NCBI GenBank assembly: GCA_004554085.1
Contig: SFNY01000037.1
Coordinates: forward strand, 1 to 23,202
DNA length: 23,202 nt
DNA from: Clostridiales bacterium
Lineage (GTDB): Bacteria > Bacillota > Clostridia > Christensenellales > Aristaeellaceae
Direction of reading: 5' to 3'
The position numbers and the translations under genes were made by a program. How positions within the stretch are numbered: the stretch's first letter is position 1; every line of letters starts with the position of its first letter. Shown piece by piece: positions 14,452 to 21,223 of the stretch. Under the pieces are notes generated by a model. That model had not been told where the DNA came from, did not search any database, and saw only the letters and a list, made by a program, of their open reading frames with translations.

Positions 14452-15099
14452 ATGAAAACCATCCCCGGCGCGCACAGAATCGACCTCGCCGCCTATCCCC
14501 GACGCGACCACTTCGCCTACTTTTCCGCCATGGCCTACCCCTACGTGGGCTTGACCGCCGAGGTGGACGTCACGCCGCTGACCGACTACCGCGCGCGCAG
14601 CGGCAGTCCCTTCTTCCTCACGCTGCTGCACTGCGTCGCAAAGGCCGCCAATTCGGTGCCCCAGCTGCGCCAGCGCATCGTGGACGGCGAGATCTGGGAG
14701 TTCGACGTCTGCCCCAGCTCCTTCATCGTGGCCAAGGACGACGAGACCTACGCCTACTGTCAGGTGCGCACCGACCTTCCGCTTCCTGAATTCCTTCCCT
14801 ACGCCGAGGAGCGTAAAAATGCCGCCCGGATGGACGGCAATATCGAGGAAAATGAGGATGCGCTCCCCTGTTTTTTCATCAGCACCCTCCCATGGATGCG
14901 CTACACCTCATTGATCCAGCCCGCGCCGGTTCCCGCAGACAGCAATCCCCGCATCACCTGGGGAAAGGCGGAGACCCGGGGCGGCCGCAGCATGTTGCCG
15001 CTGACGCTGCTCTGCCACCACGCGCTGGTGGACGGCCTGCACATCTCGCGCTTCTATGCGGCGCTGGATCGGGAGCTGAAGCAGCTTGAACTGCTCTGA
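14452..15099 (+). CDS. Chloramphenicol acetyltransferase-like (CATA) protein
   Basis: A 215-aa protein of normal CAT length. The catalytic motif HHALVDG (189-195) matches the HHxxxDG of type A acetyltransferases, in which the second His is the base. The 'CFFISTLPWMRYTSL' segment (140-154) matches the conserved 'F.IS.LPW..FTS' of this family. The enzymes work as trimers that transfer acetyl groups from acetyl-CoA. Many chromosomal CAT-like proteins in Clostridia are not shown to confer drug resistance, so the substrate is open. The ATG has AAAGGAG 9 nt upstream. It follows the ABC ATPase terminator and converges on bioY with a 1-bp gap between stop codons and no terminator of its own in view. 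Confidence 0.9.
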   Translation: MKTIPGAHRIDLAAYPRRDHFAYFSAMAYPYVGLTAEVDVTPLTDYRARSGSPFFLTLLHCVAKAANSVPQLRQRIVDGEIWEFDVCPSSFIVAKDDETYAYCQVRTDLPLPEFLPYAEERKNAARMDGNIEENEDALPCFFISTLPWMRYTSLIQPAPVPADSNPRITWGKAETRGGRSMLPLTLLCHHALVDGLHISRFYAALDRELKQLELL

Positions 15100-15100
15100 A

Positions 15101-15652
15101 TCACTTGCCGATGCCGACCTTGCGCAGGCGGCTGCGAATCTGGATGCCCAGCACCGAAGCTACGACCGCCTTGGCAATGTCCACCGCGACGAAGGGATAC
15201 ACGCAGACGGCCAGCGCGGACTTCAGATCGTAGCTCGCCACGTGCATGAATTGCATGGTACCGAAGAAGTAGCACACCAGCAGTGCGACCAGGCAGCCGA
15301 TGCCGGCAAATACGGTCTCCTTCACGCGATTTCCGCGATCCTTCCCGCTGAACAGCGCGATGATGACCGCCATGAACAGGAAGGTCCACAGATAGCCGCC
15401 GGTGGGACCCACAAGCACGCCGGGGCCGCTCTTGCCCGAGGAGAACACCGGTAGTCCGATAATTCCCAGCAGCAGGTACACCAGCACCGCAGCGCCGGCC
15501 TCCTTCCAGTTGAGGATCGTGCCCGCCAGCATCACCGCGAACACGCCCAGCGTGATCGGCACCGGGCCGATCGGGATGGAAATCGGGGCCAGAATGCACA
15601 TGACCGCCGCCAGCAGCGCGGCGCGGGTGAGGAACAGGGTCTTGCTTTTCAT
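15101..15652 (-). CDS. bioY: Biotin transporter BioY (ECF S-component)
   Basis: A 183-aa hydrophobic protein with about six membrane helices. The BioY signatures are 'PISIPIGPVPITLGVFAVMLAG' near the N-terminus, 'GLPVFSSGKSGPGVLVGPTGGYLWTF' in the middle and 'VYPFVAVDIAKAVVASVLG' at the end. It is the substrate-binding S-component that captures biotin; energy usually comes from an EcfAAT module encoded elsewhere, which is not in this window. The ATG at 15652 is chosen for the GGGAGG 7 nt upstream; starting at 15688 would add 12 residues that overlap the operator. A BirA-type operator lies just upstream. Confidence 0.95.
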   Translation of the reverse strand: MKSKTLFLTRAALLAAVMCILAPISIPIGPVPITLGVFAVMLAGTILNWKEAGAAVLVYLLLGIIGLPVFSSGKSGPGVLVGPTGGYLWTFLFMAVIIALFSGKDRGNRVKETVFAGIGCLVALLVCYFFGTMQFMHVASYDLKSALAVCVYPFVAVDIAKAVVASVLGIQIRSRLRKVGIGK

Positions 15653-15680
15653 CGTTTTGCCTCCCTTTGTTTTTTGCAGC

Positions 15681-15714
15681 ATTGTCAACCATTGTTTCTA
15701 TTTTGGTTGACAAT
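15681..15714 (-). promoter_or_regulatory. BirA-type biotin operator upstream of bioY
   Basis: ATTGTCAACC (15681-15690), a 14-nt spacer, and GGTTGACAAT (15705-15714) form a perfect 10-bp dyad. This matches the BirA operator known in Firmicutes (TTGTTAACC, about 14-15 nt, GGTTAACAA) with a C/G substitution on each side. The site is 28 bp before the bioY start, where bound biotinyl-AMP-BirA would block transcription. No birA or bio synthesis gene is in the window. Confidence 0.85.
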
Positions 15715-15722
15715 CAATCCAT

Positions 15723-15761
15723 GAAAGGGCTCCGGCCCGCAGATGCGGGAAAACCGGAGCC
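15723..15761 (-). terminator. Terminator of the rpmG-secE-nusG-rplK-rplA operon
   Basis: A strong hairpin: GGCTCCGG (15728-15735) pairs with CCGGAGCC (15754-15761), with a second inner stem 15736-15740/15745-15749. On the minus strand it comes 17 bp after the rplA stop and is followed by CTTTCAT. The T-tract is weak but the stem is very stable. Confidence 0.65.
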
Positions 15762-15778
15762 TCCCATATATTCTAAAG

Positions 15779-16465
15779 TCAGAATTTCAGGGAATTGAGC
15801 TTGATACCAGGGCCCATGGTGGAGGACAGCACGGCGGACTTGATGTAAGCGCCCTTCGCTGCTGCCGGCTTCGCCTTGATGATGGCTTCCATCAGGGTGC
15901 GCAGGTTCTCGGTGAGCTTCACGGAATCGAAGGAAGCCTTGCCGACCGGGCAGTGGATGATGGCGGTCTTATCAACGCGGTACTCAACCTTACCAGCCTT
16001 GATGTCGCTGATCATGCGGGTCACGTCAGGGGACACGCTGCCAGACTTCGGGTTCGGCATGAGGCCCTTGGGGCCCAGGATGCGGCCCAGACGACCGACG
16101 ACGCCCATCATATCGGGAGTCGCGACGCAGGCGTCGAACTCGAACCAGCCGCCCTGGATCTTCTTGATGATCTCGTCATCCGCGATCAGATCCGCGCCGG
16201 CAGCCTTGGCTTCCTCGATGCGGTTTTCCTTCACGAAGGCAAGCACGCGAACGGTCTTGCCGGTGCCGTGCGGGAGAACAACCGCGCCGCGGACCTGCTG
16301 GTCTGCATGGCGGGGGTCAACGCCCAGGCGAACGGAGATTTCGATGGTCTCGTCGAACTTGGCCTTGGCGGTCTGCTTCACCAGCTCGATCGCCTCTTCG
16401 GGATCGTACTGCTTGGTGCGGTCGATCAGCTTCAAGCTGTCGGAATATTTCTTACCCTTACTCAT
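15779..16465 (-). CDS. rplA: 50S ribosomal protein L1
   Basis: A 228-aa protein with the complete L1 fold. Markers include 'FDETIEISVRLGVDPRHADQQVRG' in two parts, 'LPHGTGK', 'GRLGRILGPKGLMPNPKSG' and 'IIKAKPAAAKGAYIKS' near the end. L1 binds 23S rRNA at the mobile stalk near the E site and in many bacteria represses its own operon. The ATG at 16465 is preceded by GAGGATGTAT. It is last in the operon, 60 bp after rplK. No L1-binding mRNA structure is obvious to me in the short gaps. Confidence 0.98.
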   Translation of the reverse strand: MSKGKKYSDSLKLIDRTKQYDPEEAIELVKQTAKAKFDETIEISVRLGVDPRHADQQVRGAVVLPHGTGKTVRVLAFVKENRIEEAKAAGADLIADDEIIKKIQGGWFEFDACVATPDMMGVVGRLGRILGPKGLMPNPKSGSVSPDVTRMISDIKAGKVEYRVDKTAIIHCPVGKASFDSVKLTENLRTLMEAIIKAKPAAAKGAYIKSAVLSSTMGPGIKLNSLKF

Positions 16466-16525
16466 TATACATCCTCCTCGTGGTCAGACGGGCAGAAGCC
16501 CTCCCACATAAGTCGCTGCTGCGGA

Positions 16526-16951
16526 TTAGTCGACGACGACGACGCCCATGGAGCGTGCGGTGCCGGCGATCATGCTCATTGCCGCTTCGATGGAAGCCGC
16601 GTTCAGGTCCTTCATCTTCAGCTCGGCAATTTCCTTGACCTGAGCCTTGGTGATGTTGGCGACCTTGTCCTTGTTCGGACGTCCGGAAGCGGTCTCGATG
16701 CCGCAGGCCTTCTTGATCAGAACGGCCGCCGGAGGCGTCTTGGTAATGAACGTGAAGGAACGATCCTGATACACGGTGATGACGACCGGGATGATCAGGC
16801 CCGCCTGACTGGCAGTGCGGTCGTTGAATTCCTTGCAGAATCCGGGGATGTTCACGCCGTGCTGGCCGAGGGCCGGGCCGATCGGCGGTGCGGGCGTAGC
16901 CTTGGCGGCAGGAACCTGCAGCTTGATAAGCGCAGTAACTTTCTTTGCCAT
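16526..16951 (-). CDS. rplK: 50S ribosomal protein L11
   Basis: A 141-aa protein, the standard L11 length. The N-terminus 'KVTALIKLQVPAAKATPAPP' and 'GPALGQHGVNIPGFCKEFN' are the stringent-response and thiostrepton-site domain; the C-terminal rRNA-binding domain ends 'AGTARSMGVVVVD'. It sits at the GTPase-associated centre of the 50S subunit. The ATG at 16951 has AGGAGGAT upstream. It is placed between nusG (104-bp gap) and rplA, in the usual nusG-rplK-rplA order. Confidence 0.98.
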   Translation of the reverse strand: MAKKVTALIKLQVPAAKATPAPPIGPALGQHGVNIPGFCKEFNDRTASQAGLIIPVVITVYQDRSFTFITKTPPAAVLIKKACGIETASGRPNKDKVANITKAQVKEIAELKMKDLNAASIEAAMSMIAGTARSMGVVVVD

Positions 16952-17055
16952 ACTGGGTATCCTCCTCTTTATGATGTGGTGATGCGGGACGGAAGATGCG
17001 TCCCTCCCACTCCCTGAAACCCGAGCGGTGCGGGCTTACAGTTGTTTGAACCGGA

Positions 17056-17583
17056 TCAGTCCTCGCGCACGACCTCGTCGTAGTTGAGTTCCACGTCGGT
17101 CTCCCGCTTGAGCATGGGCACGACGACCTTGATCTTCTGGTTCTCCAGATCGATCTGCGTCACCTTGCCGCTGAAGTTCTCAAACAGGCCCGAGAGGATG
17201 CGCACATTGTCGCCCACCTGAATGTCGAGCCGCGTCTGGGGGACGGACTCAAACACGGAGGCGAAATCCGTTTCGGACAGGGGCGTAGCCTTGTTGCCGG
17301 CCCCCACAAATCCGGTCACGCCGCGGGTATTTCTCACGATGTACCAGGTTTCCTCGTTCATCAGCATCTTGACCAGAACGTAACCCGGCAGCAGCTTGTG
17401 CTGCACCGTGCGGCGCTTGTTATTCTTGATTTCTACGGCTTCTTCCACCGGAATGCAAACCTCGACGATCTTGTCCTGAAGGCCGTTGTTTTCAACGGAC
17501 TTTTCCAGGTTGACCTTCACCTTGTTTTCATATCCGGAGTAGGTATGAACCACATACCACTTGATCTCAGAGTTCTCTGACAT
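17056..17583 (-). CDS. nusG: Transcription termination/antitermination protein NusG
   Basis: A 175-aa protein with an NGN domain ('KWYVVHTYSGYENKVKVNLE', 'LLPGYVLVKMLMNEETWYIV', 'RGVTGFVG') and a C-terminal KOW domain ('VGDNVRILSGLFENFSGKV'). NusG binds RNA polymerase and affects pausing, Rho action and coupling to ribosomes. It starts 16 bp after secE, with CTGAGGAACG as ribosome binding site, in the conserved secE-nusG arrangement. The length is normal and all domain features are intact. Confidence 0.98.
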   Translation of the reverse strand: MSENSEIKWYVVHTYSGYENKVKVNLEKSVENNGLQDKIVEVCIPVEEAVEIKNNKRRTVQHKLLPGYVLVKMLMNEETWYIVRNTRGVTGFVGAGNKATPLSETDFASVFESVPQTRLDIQVGDNVRILSGLFENFSGKVTQIDLENQKIKVVVPMLKRETDVELNYDEVVRED

Positions 17584-17599
17584 ATTCCGTTCCTCAGAA

Positions 17600-17845
17600 T
17601 CAGAGCTTGATGATCCAATCGATCAGGGCGCCGGAGCCGAAATCGATCACGCCAATGATGACGCCCATGATCACCATGAACGCGAATACGACCAGAGAGT
17701 AGTTGAGAACGTCCTTCTTCGAGGGCCAGGTAACCTTCTTGAGCTCGTGCCACATGTTCTTGAAGTAGCGGCCGATGCGCTTGAAGAAATTGCCAATGCG
17801 CTGGAAGAAATTGGGCTTGTCCTTCTTCTCCACTGCGTTTGCCAT
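17600..17845 (-). CDS. secE: Preprotein translocase subunit SecE
   Basis: An 81-aa protein: a basic amphipathic N-terminal half ('FFQRIGNFFKRIGRYFKNMW', an internal near-repeat of 'FFxRIGxxFK'), the invariant 'ELKKVTWPSKKDV' (about 39-51), and a single membrane helix to the C-terminus. It clamps the SecY channel in the plasma membrane. The N-terminal repeat is longer than in minimal SecE proteins. It is located between rpmG and nusG, as in most bacteria. The ATG at 17845 has AAGGATGTG upstream. Confidence 0.96.
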   Translation of the reverse strand: MANAVEKKDKPNFFQRIGNFFKRIGRYFKNMWHELKKVTWPSKKDVLNYSLVVFAFMVIMGVIIGVIDFGSGALIDWIIKL

Positions 17846-17879
17846 GATTTCACATCCTTGTCTTACTTCGGCCGGGAGC

Positions 17880-18041
17880 TTACTTGGTTTCCTTGTGGCT
17901 GGTGTGCTTCTTGCAGAAGCGGCAGTACTTGTTCATCTCGAGACGATCAGGATCGTTCTTCTTGTTCTTCATGGTATTGTAATTGCGCTGCTTGCACTCG
18001 GAGCATGCCAGCGTAACCTTGATGCGCTTATCCGATGCCAA
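17880..18041 (-). CDS. rpmG: 50S ribosomal protein L33 (zinc-binding type)
   Basis: A 53-aa protein with two CxxC pairs ('LACSECK' and 'KYCRFCKK'), hence the zinc-binding form, plus the typical 'RNYNTMKNKKNDPDRLEMNKYC' stretch in two parts. The start is the TTG at 18041: GGGAGGTG lies 6 nt upstream, and the family begins with this 'ASDKRIKVTLACSEC'. An upstream in-frame start would add residues derived from the GC-rich leader. It is first gene of the rpmG-secE-nusG-rplK-rplA transcript. No tRNA-Trp gene, often found beside it, is visible. Confidence 0.96.
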   Translation of the reverse strand: MASDKRIKVTLACSECKQRNYNTMKNKKNDPDRLEMNKYCRFCKKHTSHKETK

Positions 18042-18156
18042 TTTCGACACCTCCCATATAATTGATGCGGCTCCCGCGGGTATCGCGGCCGCCGTCAAAA
18101 TCCGTCACAGTTTTTTGCAACAAAAACAGCAGCCCACAACCGGGGCAGACTACTAA

Positions 18157-18185
18157 ATTATAAAATAGCTTCCCCCAAATTGCAA
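18157..18185 (-). promoter_or_regulatory. Promoter of the rpmG-secE-nusG-rplK-rplA operon
   Basis: Minus strand TTGCAA at 18185-18180, 17-nt spacer, TATAAT at 18162-18157; start near 18150. The roughly 110-nt leader contains a GC-rich imperfect hairpin around 18068-18093 (GCGGC/GCCGC). Confidence 0.85.
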
Positions 18186-18236
18186 GCACTTCCACAGCTT
18201 CATAGCAAATTTTACATTCCTGTGGCGGCATTCTTA

Positions 18237-18270
18237 CGAAAAGGAGGCTGCGACACCTGCCGCAACCTCC
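18237..18270 (-). terminator. rplJ-rplL operon terminator
   Basis: Minus strand, a 10-bp stem (18270-18261 with 18252-18243, one G-U pair) with an 8-nt loop, then TTTTCG. It lies 14 bp after the rplL stop and cuts rplJL off from the rpmG operon. Confidence 0.85.
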
Positions 18271-18284
18271 CATCGAATAACCGA

Positions 18285-18659
18285 TTACTTGATCTCGATC
18301 ACAGCGCCGGCTTCTTCGAACTTCTTCTTCATTTCCTCGGCGGCTTCCTTGGCGACGCCCTCGGCCAGAGTGGACGGAGCGCCGTCGACCAGTTCCTTGG
18401 CTTCCTTCAGGCCCAGGCCGGGCTTGACTTCGCGGACGATCTTGATGACGTTGAGCTTCTTGGCGCCAGCTTCCTTCAGGATGACGTCGAACTCGGTCTT
18501 CTCTTCGGCGGCCTCGGCGGCTGCGCCGGCAACTGCGCCACCGGCAACGACGGGAGCCGCTGCGGAAACGCCGAACTTCTCTTCCATTTCCTTGACCAGG
18601 TCGGCCAGCTCAAGGATGGTCATGCTCTCGATTGCGGAGATGATTTCTGCATTCGTCAT
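18285..18659 (-). CDS. rplL: 50S ribosomal protein L7/L12
   Basis: A 124-aa protein: an N-terminal dimerisation helix region ('MTILELADLVKEMEEKFGVS'), an Ala/Gly/Val-rich hinge ('APVVAGGAVAGAAAEAAEE'), and the globular C-terminal domain with 'KTEFDVILKEAGAKKLNVIK' and 'GLGLKEAKELVDGAPS'. It forms the stalk that recruits translation factors. The ATG at 18659 is chosen for GGAGG 7 nt upstream and agreement with the family start. It is 51 bp after rplJ. Unusually, rpoB does not follow; a terminator does. Confidence 0.98.
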   Translation of the reverse strand: MTNAEIISAIESMTILELADLVKEMEEKFGVSAAAPVVAGGAVAGAAAEAAEEKTEFDVILKEAGAKKLNVIKIVREVKPGLGLKEAKELVDGAPSTLAEGVAKEAAEEMKKKFEEAGAVIEIK

Positions 18660-18710
18660 GGTTATATCCTCCATATATATTGTAGTATTCAGAAATTGAT
18701 TATGCGGCGA

Positions 18711-19214
18711 TTATTCCTCGCCAGCCTGCTTCTTGCGCAGAGCCTCCACGCAGTACACGAACTTGGACACAGAGCTCATCATGCTGCCCATGATCTTTGC
18801 GATGAGAACTTCCTTGCTCGGCAGATTTGCCAGAGCCTGAACGCCAGCCTCATCCAGGAAGTCGCCGTCGCAGATGCCGCACTTGATGGTCATCTTCTTG
18901 GCCTTCTTGGAGAACTCGCTCAGGATCTTTGCGGGGGCGATCATATCCTCGTAGCCGAAAGCAACCGCCGTCGGGCCCTCCAGATGTGCCGCCAGACCCT
19001 CGTAACCCATCTCCTTGGTGGCCAGGTTGATCATCGTGTTCTTCAGAACGCAGTACTCAACGCCCGCCTGACGGAGCTGGTTGCGAAGCTCGGTATCCTC
19101 CGCGACGGTCAGGCCGCGATAGTCTACCAGAACCACCGTCTGGGCCTTCTCAAACTTCTCTTTGATACCGGCGACGATGTTCTTCTTCGATTCAAGAATC
19201 TTCACATTGGACAT
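18711..19214 (-). CDS. rplJ: 50S ribosomal protein L10
   Basis: A 167-aa protein. The N-terminal RNA-binding domain includes 'AQTVVLVDYRGLTVAEDTEL', 'YCVLKNTMINLA' and 'GPTAVAFGYED'; the C-terminal helix that carries L7/L12 dimers ends 'RKKQAGEE'. It anchors the stalk on 23S rRNA, and the L10(L12)4 complex represses its own mRNA leader. The ATG at 19214 has GAGGTG 7 nt upstream. It is first in the rplJ-rplL transcript, preceded by a recognisable L10 leader with an attenuator. Confidence 0.98.
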   Translation of the reverse strand: MSNVKILESKKNIVAGIKEKFEKAQTVVLVDYRGLTVAEDTELRNQLRQAGVEYCVLKNTMINLATKEMGYEGLAAHLEGPTAVAFGYEDMIAPAKILSEFSKKAKKMTIKCGICDGDFLDEAGVQALANLPSKEVLIAKIMGSMMSSVSKFVYCVEALRKKQAGEE

Positions 19215-19382
19215 ATTCAAACACCTCACATTCCCGTCCAGAATCTTGGACAAAGAAAAACCCTTGCGCAAGACGCAAGGGCGGTGTAAATGCAACCGAT
19301 CCATTGCGCCTCGGCGAGCGACCGGAACCGATCTTACGCATTGCTGCACTCGCTGTCTATGGCACAGAGCCTTTCAAATCCA
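19215..19382 (-). promoter_or_regulatory. L10 leader RNA of rplJL
   Basis: The 425-bp gap 19215-19639 holds two divergent control regions. On the minus strand the leader carries the conserved L10-leader boxes: 'AUAGACAGCGAGUGCAG' (about 19345-19361) and 'CUCGCCGAGGCGCAA' (about 19304-19318), with 'GCGUAAG' between. This is the kink-turn-containing structure bound by the L10(L12)4 complex. It ends in the attenuator hairpin. Excess L10-L12 would favour termination, as shown in Bacillus subtilis. Confidence 0.8.
19255..19281 (-). terminator. Attenuator terminator in the L10 leader
   Basis: Minus strand CCCTTGCG (19281-19274) pairs perfectly with 19268-19261 around 5 nt, then TTTTT(C)TTT (19260-19252). 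It lies 41 bp before the rplJ start, in the place expected for transcription attenuation. Confidence 0.85.
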
Positions 19383-19388
19383 GCGATT

Positions 19389-19417
19389 ATTATAGCAGAA
19401 TCCATTCTCCCTGTCAA
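19389..19417 (-). promoter_or_regulatory. rplJ promoter (full consensus)
   Basis: Minus strand TTGACA at 19417-19412, 17-nt spacer ending TGC, TATAAT at 19394-19389: both hexamers perfect plus an extended -10. The start lies near 19382. Confidence 0.92.
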
Positions 19418-19559
19418 GGGCGCATCTACATTTAACCTTCTGCCCACTATCGCGCTGCCGCAGGGCTTTTCAGAGACTTTCCCCGACCGCCCGGAATCAA
19501 ACTTCACCGAATATTAACGCAGTTTCCGATTCATTCCCCTTCTATTTTACACGCGCTTC

Positions 19560-19588
19560 TTGCAAAATGGAAAAACATGTGCTAAACT
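19560..19588 (+). promoter_or_regulatory. tig promoter
   Basis: TTGCAA (19560-19565), 17-nt spacer ending TGC, TAAACT (19583-19588); start near 19595. An AGGAGGAG ribosome binding site follows at about 19625-19632, 7 nt before the ATG. Confidence 0.75.
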
Positions 19589-19639
19589 GCAAAAGATTGA
19601 AACTGTCAAACTGTTTATCAATGCAGGAGGAGAATTCCA

Positions 19640-20923
19640 ATGACCAGCACTTTCGAAAAACTGTCTTCCAATAAGGTCAAGCTGAACTTTACCGTCGAGC
19701 CCGAGAAGTTTGAAGAGGGCGTCAAGAAGGCCTATCAGAAGATGGTCAAAAAGATCAATATTCCCGGCTTCCGCAGAGGCAAGGCTCCGATGAAGGTCAT
19801 CGAGGCCCACTACGGCGAGAGCGTTTTCTATGAGGATGCCTTCGACGCGATCTTCCCCGAGCTCTATCAGGCCGCCCTGACCGAGCACAACGTGGACGTC
19901 GTCGACCGTCCCGAGCTGGATGTGCAGCAGATCGGCCGCGGCAAGGAGCTGAAGTTCTCCGTTGAAGTGTTCGTCCGCCCCGACGTGACCCTGGGCGAGT
20001 ATAAGAACCTGGGCATCGTCAAGACCGTTGACGAGGTTGCTGAGGACGACGTGAAGGCCGAGATCGAGCGCGCACGCGACCGCGCCTCCCGCTGGATCGA
20101 GGTCACCGACCGCGCCGCCAAGCTGGACGACCAGGTCAACATCAACTACGCCGGCTTCCTGGGCGAGGAGCAGTTTGCGGGCGGCACCGCCGAGAACCAC
20201 GACCTGATCCTGGGCTCCGGCGCGTTCATCCCCGGCTTCGAGGATCAGCTGGTGGGCGCTGAGATCGGCGCGGACGTGGACGTCAACGTCACCTTCCCCG
20301 AGCAGTACCACTCCGAGGAGCTGGCCGGCAAGGCCGTGGTGTTCCACGTGCACGTCAACAGCATCCGTGAGAAGGAGATGCCCGAGCTGGACGAGGACTT
20401 CGTGAAGGAAGTCTCCGAGACCGCCAACACCGTCGACGAGTACAAGGCCGAGATCCGCGAGCGTCTGGAGAGCCAGGCCGAGAACCGCGCCGAGACTGCC
20501 TTTGAGAACGAGGTGATCGAGAAGGTCGTCGAAAACGCCGAGGTGGACATCCCCGAAGCCATGATCGAGGAGCAGATCGACAACATGCTGCGCGACATGG
20601 AGATGCGCATGATGTATCAGGGCATGAAGCTGGACGACTACTTCAAGTACACCGGCCAGACCCGCGAGCAGGTGCGCGAGATGTACAAGGCGCCCGCCGA
20701 GGAGCGCGTCAAGACCCAGCTGGTCGTGGCCGCCGTCATGAAGGCCGAGGAGATCAAGGCCGATGAAGCCGAGATCGACGCCGAGATCGCCAAGTATGCC
20801 GAGCAGAACAAGAAGTCCATGGACGAGTTCAAGGCCATGCTGACCGACGGCGACAAGGAGTACTTCTCCGAGATCGCTTCCCTCCAGAAGACCATCGCCT
20901 TCCTGAAGGATCACGCGGAATAA
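19640..20923 (+). CDS. tig: Trigger factor (ribosome-bound chaperone, prolyl isomerase)
   Basis: A 427-aa protein of full length. The N-terminal ribosome-binding domain has the signature 'GFRRGKAP' (about 44-51); the middle FKBP-type isomerase domain (about 150-245) includes 'DDQVNINYAGFL' and 'LGSGAFIPGFEDQLVGAEIG'; the rest is the helical substrate-cradling domain. It meets nascent chains at the ribosome exit. The coding strand is very rich in GAG/AAG/GCC codons, consistent with high expression. It is followed by its own terminator and then by clpP-clpX, the common tig-clpP-clpX order. Confidence 0.98.
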   Translation: MTSTFEKLSSNKVKLNFTVEPEKFEEGVKKAYQKMVKKINIPGFRRGKAPMKVIEAHYGESVFYEDAFDAIFPELYQAALTEHNVDVVDRPELDVQQIGRGKELKFSVEVFVRPDVTLGEYKNLGIVKTVDEVAEDDVKAEIERARDRASRWIEVTDRAAKLDDQVNINYAGFLGEEQFAGGTAENHDLILGSGAFIPGFEDQLVGAEIGADVDVNVTFPEQYHSEELAGKAVVFHVHVNSIREKEMPELDEDFVKEVSETANTVDEYKAEIRERLESQAENRAETAFENEVIEKVVENAEVDIPEAMIEEQIDNMLRDMEMRMMYQGMKLDDYFKYTGQTREQVREMYKAPAEERVKTQLVVAAVMKAEEIKADEAEIDAEIAKYAEQNKKSMDEFKAMLTDGDKEYFSEIASLQKTIAFLKDHAE

Positions 20924-20999
20924 GCATCACCACGCAGGGTTCAAGAGAAAACCGCAAGGGCGCGCTTGAACCGGCGCAACTGAATGAAGCCATCTGAGG

Positions 21000-21040
21000 C
21001 CCGCAGCTGCATTTTCATAGACCTTGCGCTGCGGGTTTCT
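21000..21040 (+). terminator. tig terminator
   Basis: CCCGCAGC (21000-21007) pairs with GCTGCGGG (21028-21035) around a 20-nt loop, then TTTCT. Just upstream another stem pairs GGTTCAAG (20938-20945) with CTTGAACC (20965-20972). Confidence 0.7.
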
Positions 21041-21048
21041 CATATTCA

Positions 21049-21091
21049 GCGCCCGATGTGACATACTATATAGTCATGACGCGTCGGGCGC
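21049..21091. promoter_or_regulatory. Large nested dyad in the clpP upstream region
   Basis: GCGCCCGA (21049-21056) and TCGGGCGC (21084-21091) are perfect inverted repeats centred at 21070, and the 10-bp palindrome ACTATATAGT (21065-21074) has the same centre. It contains TATAGT/TACTAT-like -10 sequences, so it may be an operator over the clpP promoter. From 21101 to 21205 the leader is GC-rich and folds into further stems (for example GCGCTT/AAGCGC near 21168-21185). No CtsR-type direct repeat is seen. Confidence 0.5.
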
Positions 21092-21223
21092 GAAGTCCCC
21101 ACGCGAACCGCCGCCCCGGGAAAGGGGCCGGCGCTCTCCGGGCGGAATTCATCCACGCCGGAGCGCAGCGCTTCCGCTTATAAGCGCCGCTTCCGGTGAA
21201 ATCAATTTACGGGAGGTGTGCCT

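Noticed and set aside
14452..15099. Acquired drug-resistance cassette
   Set aside because: Base composition matches the neighbours, no insertion sequence or integron feature is adjacent, and the protein is only CAT-like.
17846..18284. tRNA-Trp gene often found near rpmG-secE
   Set aside because: No cloverleaf, TTC-containing T-arm or anticodon arm could be traced on either strand; no tRNA or rRNA gene is recognisable in the window.
20924..21223. CtsR or CIRCE heat-shock operator before clpP
   Set aside because: I looked for the GGTCAAA direct repeat and the CIRCE inverted repeat and found neither; only the separate dyad at 21049-21091 is present.
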